A stretch of 11,350 nt of DNA, from the NCBI GenBank assembly GCA_024654415.1, contig JANLHQ010000065.1, forward strand, positions 1 to 11,350, written 5' to 3'. Each line of letters begins with the position of its first letter. The stretch's first letter is position 1. Origin of the DNA: Candidatus Azambacteria bacterium (GTDB taxonomy: Bacteria; Patescibacteriota; Minisyncoccia; GWC2-36-17; WO2-46-25). The position numbers were made by a program, and so were the translations under genes. Shown here one piece after another: positions 6,657-11,350 of this stretch. The notes under the pieces are model-generated. The model saw only the letters and a program-made list of their open reading frames with translations, ran no database searches and had not been told where the DNA came from.

Positions 6657-7462
6657 CGTTGCTGTTCCATTATAACAAACACCGTTGAAGGAAGCGCCTC
6701 CATATATGCAGGACGAAGACGCGCTTGTTTAAAAATTCCTTCCTCGTGCGAAATAACCTCTGCAATTTTTCCGATGATAAGCCCTCGCGGATATACACCA
6801 TCAAGTCCAGAGGTCACTACAGGCTCGTCGAGAGAGAGCTCAGCACTCTTTTCAATAAGATCAAGGACTAGTGAGCCCCCTTTCGCGCCACCGAGCACGC
6901 CGCTTGCGCCTCCAGACATAGTTATACCGCTCATCTTATTACCACTATCCGCGATTAATACCACCTCTGAAGTTGTTTCGTGGACATTCTTAATTTTTCC
7001 GAATACCACATCTCCCGGCATAATTACTGGCATCTGTGGGTTCACTCCATCACGCGCACCCTTATTGATTACAGCATAGTAAGAAAAAGAGAGTGGGTCG
7101 AACGCAATCACCTTAGCATCCATAAGTATGCGTGGGCGCGAAGCGCCTACGCCTAATTGCGCGCGCAAAGCGTCATTCTCCCTCGTAAGCTCAGTATGAC
7201 GCGCACTACCTTCTTCTAACTGCTGGTTTTCTTTTCGTAATAGCGTAACTTCCTTGCTAGCATTCTTTATGTCACCCACGACCACACCAATCGTAGCAAT
7301 GTTATTCCATGCGTATAATGCGCTCGCTGCAAACGGAGCCGTCGCGCGCACCACAACACTCTCAACTGGTGCGGTGTTGCCTAGTCGCGCGAAAAAAATA
7401 AGTAGCGCTATCATTGCTACCGACAGCATGATCCATTTTCTCTTGGTGCGGGAACCTCTCAT
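6653..7462 (-). CDS. mreC: Rod-shape-determining protein MreC
   Basis: MreC is the periplasmic/extracytoplasmic scaffold of the elongation complex; it binds PBP2 and links it to MreB and MreD. The 269-residue protein has a basic N terminus (RGSRTKRKW), a membrane anchor (about 10-26) and a coiled coil (about 66-104, with LLRKENQQLEEG and LTRENDALRAQL). The beta-rich MreC domain then runs to the end: AKVIAFDP (116-123), INKGARDGV (132-140), VVLIADSGNKMSG (167-179) and VVTSGLDGVYPRGLIIGKI (215-233). The last of these is a strong family signature. The start ATG is 8 bp after the mreB stop, and mreD overlaps its end, so the three mre genes are tightly linked. No Shine-Dalgarno sequence is visible. 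Confidence 0.96.
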   Translation of the reverse strand: MRGSRTKRKWIMLSVAMIALLIFFARLGNTAPVESVVVRATAPFAASALYAWNNIATIGVVVGDIKNASKEVTLLRKENQQLEEGSARHTELTRENDALRAQLGVGASRPRILMDAKVIAFDPLSFSYYAVINKGARDGVNPQMPVIMPGDVVFGKIKNVHETTSEVVLIADSGNKMSGITMSGGASGVLGGAKGGSLVLDLIEKSAELSLDEPVVTSGLDGVYPRGLIIGKIAEVISHEEGIFKQARLRPAYMEALPSTVFVIMEQQR

Positions 7463-7470
7463 AATAATGG

Positions 7471-8520
7471 TTAGTTGTCTTCGTACTGCGACTTCACCAA
7501 TACGTCGGTGTACGCGCCAAGGTTCTCAAGAATAATACCTGTGCCAATTACAACCGATGTCAGCGGATCTTCCGCAATACGTACAGGAATCTTCGTTTCT
7601 TCCTCAATAAGCGTATCTAAGCCACGCAGAAGCGAGCCACCACCCGTCAACACGATTCCATTTTTAATAAGATCAGCCACAAGTTCTGGCGGGGTCATCT
7701 CAACGGCAGCGCGCACCGCAGTAGCAAGCGTGCTGACAGAATGTGCCATTGCTTTGCGAATCTCCTCATTGGTTACTGTTACCTCCTTAGGCAAGCCAGT
7801 AATAAGATCTCTGCCACGGAGGATATCCTCGAGCTCCTCATCAAGTTGATATGCAGACCCGATAGAAATCTTTACCCTCTCCGCCGCCATCTCACCAATA
7901 AGGAGCTTATATTCATCGCGCGCATATCGCACGATGTCTTCATTTAATTTATCACCAGCAATTTTGAGATTTTTTGATACCACTACGCCACCAAGCGACA
8001 AGACCGCGATATCAGTGGTCCCACCACCCATATCAACAATCATACTACCTACCGCATCTTGAATAGGCATGCGCGCGCCGATTGCGGCGGCGACCGGTTC
8101 TTCTACTAAAAACACCTCTCGCGCGCCCGCGTTACGCGCAGCATCTTCGACGGCGCGTTTTTCCACTTCCGTGATCTGCGAAGGAATTCCAATAACCACG
8201 CGCGGACGAGGAATCACCATGAAGGAATTGCCTTTATGTACCTTATCAATAAAATATCGCAACATTTGCTCTGTGACCTCAAAATCAGAAATAACTCCGT
8301 TCACGAGGGGTCGTGTTGCAGTAACATGCGCGGGCGTTCTTCCTATCATGGCTTTCGCGGCTTCGCCGATAGAAAGGATCTGTCCTGTTTTTTGATTCAC
8401 CGCGACAACCGACGGCTCATTGATCACAATACCCTTACTATGCACATACACGAGCGTGTTTGCCGTACCAAGGTCGATGCCGAGGTCTTTAGAAAAATAG
8501 CCGAAGAATTTATCGATCAT
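7471..8520 (-). CDS. mreB: Actin-like cell-shape protein MreB
   Basis: MreB polymerises on the inner membrane face and directs insertion of new cell wall. Its presence implies a rod or elongated cell with peptidoglycan. The 349-residue protein is of normal length. It has the actin-fold signatures: phosphate 1 (GIDLGTANT, 14-22), EPSVVAVN (35-42), VEEPVAAAIGA (139-149), phosphate 2 (DMGGGTTD, 163-170) and the adenosine loop (VLTGGGSLLRG, 290-300). The N terminus MIDKFFGYFSKDLG may form the short amphipathic membrane-binding helix seen in the family. The ATG at 8520 is 48 bp after the proS stop. No terminator lies between, so it is probably co-transcribed with proS. No Shine-Dalgarno sequence is visible. 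Confidence 0.98.
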   Translation of the reverse strand: MIDKFFGYFSKDLGIDLGTANTLVYVHSKGIVINEPSVVAVNQKTGQILSIGEAAKAMIGRTPAHVTATRPLVNGVISDFEVTEQMLRYFIDKVHKGNSFMVIPRPRVVIGIPSQITEVEKRAVEDAARNAGAREVFLVEEPVAAAIGARMPIQDAVGSMIVDMGGGTTDIAVLSLGGVVVSKNLKIAGDKLNEDIVRYARDEYKLLIGEMAAERVKISIGSAYQLDEELEDILRGRDLITGLPKEVTVTNEEIRKAMAHSVSTLATAVRAAVEMTPPELVADLIKNGIVLTGGGSLLRGLDTLIEEETKIPVRIAEDPLTSVVIGTGIILENLGAYTDVLVKSQYEDN

Positions 8521-8568
8521 GCGCCGTGTATTTATAAAAAAATTCTGCTGTAAGCCGTATGCTTCTTT

Positions 8569-9837
8569 TTACTTTTTTGCCGCTACTCGCACGGCTTTTA
8601 TTCCCTGTTGTGCGGTCATTAATGTTGCCTTCTCCTCGTCTCGCTTCTTGAGCTCAATCTTTCGTTCTTTCAGCGTCTTTTCAGAAATCACAATCCTTTG
8701 GTATGCGCCAATGAGATCTGCGTCCGCAAACTTCTCACCCGCACTCACCGAGTCACGATCGTCATACAGTACTGTCATCGTCTCCTGTAATGCATGATAT
8801 ATTTTTTCCGCTTCAACAAATACCTGTTTTGTTATTTTTTCATCTTTTGAAACAAGCGGCACGATATGCACGTCAAACGGCGCAAGCTCGCGAGGCCATA
8901 AAATACCCCGGTCATCGTGATTTACCTCCACCACCGTCCCCAAAATGCGGCTGAGCCCCATGCCGTAGCACCCCATGATCATCGGCTTTGCAGAGCCGTC
9001 TTTATCGGTGAACACAGCATTCATCGGCGAAGAGAACCTCGTGCCGAGCGTAAAAATATTGCCTACTTCTATAGACTTCGCTTCGGTGAGAATGTTACCG
9101 CACAAAGGACACGGGTCGCCTGCTTTTTTATCCGCGACCTCCATATTTTTCGCCCATCCGCACTTTTCGCAATGGATCACCAGATCCTCTCCGCTTTCGG
9201 TGGGTGTCTGGAATTCATGCGACACTTCTTTTGAAAACGACCCGCCCGATGCTTCCACCGCGATCGTTGTGAGCCCACATCGCCGAAACACCTTTCCATA
9301 CGCTTTCTTTGCAATCTCGTAATATTTCTTTCTGTCTTCTTCCGACGCATGAAAACTGTACATGTCCTTCATGATAAATTCGCGCCCCCGCAACAAACCC
9401 GACTTAGAACGCAACTCATCACGGAACTTTGTTTGCATTTGGTACAAATACAACGGAAGGTCTTTATACGAGATCGTGCGTTTACGCATGATGTCGGTGA
9501 TCACTTCTTCGTGCGTCGGCCCGAGTCCAAATTCACGCCCTTGCTGATCTTTTAATTTATAGAGAACATCCATACTATCCCATCGTCCCGCTTCCTCCCA
9601 CAACTCTTTTGGTTGTAACGCAGGCATGAGCATCTCTTGCCCTCCAATCGCGTTCATCTCTTCGCGAATGATGCGTTCGATCTTTTTGAGTACGATAAAT
9701 CCGAGCGGTAAAAACGAATACATGCCGCTGGTGAGCTTGTCGATATACCCGCCACGCATCAACAACTGCGCGTTCACGCTCACCTCATCCTTCGGTGCTT
9801 CTTTTTTTGTTTTAATAAACGCTTTTGACTGAAGCAT
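8569..9837 (-). CDS. proS: Prolyl-tRNA synthetase lacking the INS editing domain
   Basis: This class II synthetase charges tRNA-Pro with proline. Motif 1 lies around 30-47 (YIDKLTSGMYSFLPLG), motif 2 at 138-162 (FRDELRSKSGLLRGREF then IMKDMYSF) and motif 3 at 289-300 (GCYGMGLSRILG). The TxE proline/ATP loop is GLGPTHEE (104-111), and the C-terminal anticodon-binding domain starts near 322 (DVHIVPL). The protein is 422 residues, against about 570 for the usual bacterial type. The roughly 180-residue INS domain, which clears Ala-tRNA-Pro, is missing between motifs 2 and 3. A short insert with CEKC (223-226) and CPLC (243-246) stands there, probably a zinc ribbon. It heads the proS-mreBCD-mrdA run and has its own promoter. 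The ATG at 9837 is predicted to be almost at the 5' end of the mRNA. Confidence 0.96.
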   Translation of the reverse strand: MLQSKAFIKTKKEAPKDEVSVNAQLLMRGGYIDKLTSGMYSFLPLGFIVLKKIERIIREEMNAIGGQEMLMPALQPKELWEEAGRWDSMDVLYKLKDQQGREFGLGPTHEEVITDIMRKRTISYKDLPLYLYQMQTKFRDELRSKSGLLRGREFIMKDMYSFHASEEDRKKYYEIAKKAYGKVFRRCGLTTIAVEASGGSFSKEVSHEFQTPTESGEDLVIHCEKCGWAKNMEVADKKAGDPCPLCGNILTEAKSIEVGNIFTLGTRFSSPMNAVFTDKDGSAKPMIMGCYGMGLSRILGTVVEVNHDDRGILWPRELAPFDVHIVPLVSKDEKITKQVFVEAEKIYHALQETMTVLYDDRDSVSAGEKFADADLIGAYQRIVISEKTLKERKIELKKRDEEKATLMTAQQGIKAVRVAAKK

Positions 9838-9846
9838 AATATTGCT

Positions 9847-9875
9847 ATCGTATCAGGTATTCTCGCGCATTTCAA
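9847..9875 (-). promoter_or_regulatory. Extended -10 promoter of proS, probably giving a leaderless mRNA
   Basis: On the minus strand TTGAAA (9875-9870) is followed after exactly 17 bp by TACGAT (9852-9847), with TGA directly before it as an extended -10 element. Only nine bases separate the -10 box from the proS ATG (9837). Initiation at the usual distance would leave a leader of about 0-4 nt. The promoter lies just after the terminator of the preceding unit. Confidence 0.75.
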
Positions 9876-9901
9876 CCCTGTTGAATCATGGAAAATCTAG
9901 T

Positions 9902-9937
9902 TTAAAAAACAAAGGGCCGGGAATGATATCCCGGCCC
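9902..9937 (-). terminator. Intrinsic terminator of the rseP/88-residue ORF unit
   Basis: A perfect 9-bp GC-rich stem (GGGCCGGGA at 9914-9922 with TCCCGGCCC at 9929-9937) encloses a 6-nt loop. Read on the minus strand it is followed by TTTGTTTTTT (9913-9904). It starts 18 bp after the stop codon of the 88-residue ORF. In the opposite direction there is A-rich DNA instead, so it works for the minus strand only. Confidence 0.93.
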
Positions 9938-9955
9938 AAAAACCTAACAAATCCT

Positions 9956-10222
9956 TTATGCCTTGTGTGCTCTCAACGCTTCTTCAACGGCGTAAAGATC
10001 TTCCTGTCGAAGAAGCTCAAGTACCTCCTCGGCAAGATCTCCGCCGTTGATGACGATGGCTGCCTCCTCGGGCGTATATATGCAAGAAGACCTATTGAGG
10101 AGACGATCCTCTTTCGCCTGATTACGGCACGTAATGATCACCTCGCATATCGTACCCACTTCATCCACTCTTCCTGCGTACAGAAGGTCCAGCATTTTTC
10201 CTGCCATCTCTTCTTTATTCAC
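9956..10222 (-). CDS. Hypothetical 88-residue acidic protein with strong translation signals
   Basis: I do not recognise a family. The 88 residues are soluble and mostly helical in appearance. An N-terminal part (MNKEEMAGKMLDLLYAGR) leads to a central stretch with three cysteines (C26, C32, C47). An acidic C-terminal part follows, with PEEAAIVI (51-58) and DLAEEVLELLRQEDLYAVEEAL (62-83). There is no signal peptide or membrane segment. I chose the GTG start at 10222-10220 because AAAGGAGG stands four bases before it (10234-10227), the only strong Shine-Dalgarno sequence in the window. The first ATG, six codons in, would be too far from it. The gene lies 65 bp after rseP and ends at a strong terminator. 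Codons such as GAG, ATC, GTC and GGC appear commoner than in its neighbours. Coding status is well supported; function is not. Confidence 0.8.
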   Translation of the reverse strand: MNKEEMAGKMLDLLYAGRVDEVGTICEVIITCRNQAKEDRLLNRSSCIYTPEEAAIVINGGDLAEEVLELLRQEDLYAVEEALRAHKA

Positions 10223-10226
10223 ACAG

Positions 10227-10234
10227 CCTCCTTT
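10227..10234 (-). promoter_or_regulatory. Shine-Dalgarno sequence deciding the GTG start of the 88-residue ORF
   Basis: AAAGGAGG on the minus strand is a near-complete match to the anti-Shine-Dalgarno end of 16S rRNA, four bases before GTG at 10222. No other gene start in this window has a comparable site. Confidence 0.85.
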
Positions 10235-10259
10235 CCCGATACAGATCCTCGGCGACGGG

Positions 10260-10265
10260 ATTATG
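10260..10265 (-). promoter_or_regulatory. Possible -10 box ahead of the 88-residue ORF
   Basis: CATAAT on the minus strand, preceded by an A/T tract, lies in the gap after rseP and would give a leader of about 30 nt carrying the Shine-Dalgarno site. No good -35 box is found 16-18 bp upstream (GCAGAA at 17 bp), so this is a weak call. The ORF may instead be co-transcribed with rseP. Confidence 0.3.
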
Positions 10266-10287
10266 TTTTTTAAAAAGAACTTTTCTG

Positions 10288-11350
10288 CTAAAACAACTTC
10301 GCGATGTCGCGCGCGGTTACCACGACCATCAGTAAGATAAGCAATGCAAATCCTGTCGCATGCACCAAATATTCAAACCGCCTGCTTACGGGCGAGCCCT
10401 TGATGCCCTCGATCAAAAGAAAAATAAATCTGCCCCCATCAAGCGCTGGGAATGGCAAACTATTGATAATCGCAAGATTAATGGCAAGAATCGCGGCAAA
10501 CTGAATGATATAAGAAAACCCAAGCTGGGTGACCTGATACGTCAATGCGCCAATACCTATCGGCCCCGCAATGTCAGCGACAAGCTTTCCTTCACTCACT
10601 AAATGCACAATGATCGTATAGAACGTTTTTAAGAATGTCCATGTCATTTGCGCGGTCGCTTGCACGCCCTCTTTTATGGCAAGGTGCCATGGATACGACA
10701 CGATACCTGTTTTTTCGAGCACGACGCCAAGAGCCCCCTCTTGCGGTGGAATCTCGGTGCGCGGAGTAACTTGCTTCTCAAGCCGCTCGCTTCCGCGCTC
10801 AAGCACTATAGTAATCTCCTGCCCCCGATGCGCATTGATATATTCCTGTGCCACTACTACTTCTCTAACATCTTCCTGTACACCTGAAAAGGAAACCCCT
10901 ACAATGGCATCTCCCACTTTAATACCTGTCTGCGCTGCAGGCGAACCAGGCGCTATCTGTAAAATAGTGACCTTCGCGTTCCGTACGTTGGGTCCAGACT
11001 GACCATCCACCACCTGCGGAAGACCGTACCAAAAACCAAATGACAATAATACCGCCGCGAGTAAAAAATTCATTGTGACTCCCGCCATAACTACTGCGAT
11101 GCGTACCGATACAGGGCGCGATATAAAGCTATCCGAATCTTCCTGACCTTCGCCATCCTCCCCATGAATCTTCACAAACCCGCCAAGTGGGATCAAGTTC
11201 AGTGAATATTCTGTCTGCCCTCGCTTCAATGAGAGTATTTTTGGTGGGAAGCCGAATCCGAATTCATCTACGCGGATACCTGCTTTTCGCGCCACGATAA
11301 AATGCCCCCATTCATGGGCAATAATGAGAAGCGCCAATATACCTATAAAC
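10288..11350 (-). CDS. rseP: Site-2 zinc metalloprotease RseP/RasP (M50), N terminus beyond the window
   Basis: This intramembrane protease cleaves transmembrane substrates such as anti-sigma factors or signal-peptide remnants. Numbering from the first complete codon at the window edge, the zinc-binding motif HEWGH is at 12-16 in the first membrane segment, followed by GFGFPPK (31-37). A second membrane segment lies near 84-108. A single PDZ domain runs from about 125 to 195 (VTILQIAPGSPAAQTGIKVGD is its carboxylate-loop region). The third zinc-ligand motif NSLPFPALDGG is at 296-306, and a last membrane helix is near 330-346. Only a few N-terminal residues are missing: the frame is open to the edge, and RseP homologues usually have about 10-15 residues before HExxH. 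The TTG at 11337 is unlikely to be the true start. One PDZ rather than two is as in many non-proteobacterial members. Confidence 0.95.
   Translation of the reverse strand, partial: FIGILALLIIAHEWGHFIVARKAGIRVDEFGFGFPPKILSLKRGQTEYSLNLIPLGGFVKIHGEDGEGQEDSDSFISRPVSVRIAVVMAGVTMNFLLAAVLLSFGFWYGLPQVVDGQSGPNVRNAKVTILQIAPGSPAAQTGIKVGDAIVGVSFSGVQEDVREVVVAQEYINAHRGQEITIVLERGSERLEKQVTPRTEIPPQEGALGVVLEKTGIVSYPWHLAIKEGVQATAQMTWTFLKTFYTIIVHLVSEGKLVADIAGPIGIGALTYQVTQLGFSYIIQFAAILAINLAIINSLPFPALDGGRFIFLLIEGIKGSPVSRRFEYLVHATGFALLILLMVVVTARDIAKLF

Noticed and set aside
8521..8568. A promoter for mreB in the proS-mreB gap (TATAAA-like box)
   Set aside because: The AT-rich -10-like sequence has no acceptable -35 box at 16-18 bp, so it was not annotated.

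Overview
This window looks like a chromosomal core region of a small-genome bacterium, most likely a member of the Candidate Phyla Radiation (Patescibacteria, Parcubacteria-like). That placement is an inference. It rests on the shortened HrcA, a proline-tRNA ligase with no editing domain, AU-rich gene starts almost all lacking a Shine-Dalgarno sequence, and compact same-strand packing. There is no rRNA, tRNA, CRISPR array, transposase or phage gene. All eleven genes lie on the minus strand, so they are read from high to low coordinates.

Layout in reading order. (1) 11350-9902: the end-truncated site-2 protease rseP, then an unrecognised 88-residue protein with the only strong ribosome binding site of the window, closed by a GC-rich intrinsic terminator. 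(2) 9875-4294: a sigma70-type promoter placed so close to proS that the mRNA is probably leaderless, then proS, mreB, mreC, mreD and the penicillin-binding transpeptidase mrdA (PBP2). This run joins one translation gene to the rod-shape/peptidoglycan elongation machinery. (3) 4241-3662: a consensus-like promoter and greA, the transcript-cleavage factor. (4) 3699-1: a perfect CIRCE operator, a promoter and a likely terminator superimposed in about 45 bp, then hrcA, grpE, dnaK and a partial membrane protein. HrcA is expected to bind CIRCE and repress its own operon, which makes the DnaK chaperone and its nucleotide exchange factor GrpE. DnaJ is not seen in the window, nor is RodA beside PBP2.

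The most unusual signals are regulatory. The CIRCE palindrome also carries the -35 box in its centre and forms a 16-bp hairpin with a U-run behind greA. A 22-bp near-perfect inverted repeat fills the hrcA-grpE gap. The orphan 88-residue gene has translation signals unlike its neighbours. The membrane gene after dnaK has no ATG near its apparent N terminus and is in frame with the dnaK stop codon. I see no clearly new multi-gene system; the window is mostly housekeeping genes with compact, distinctive control elements.
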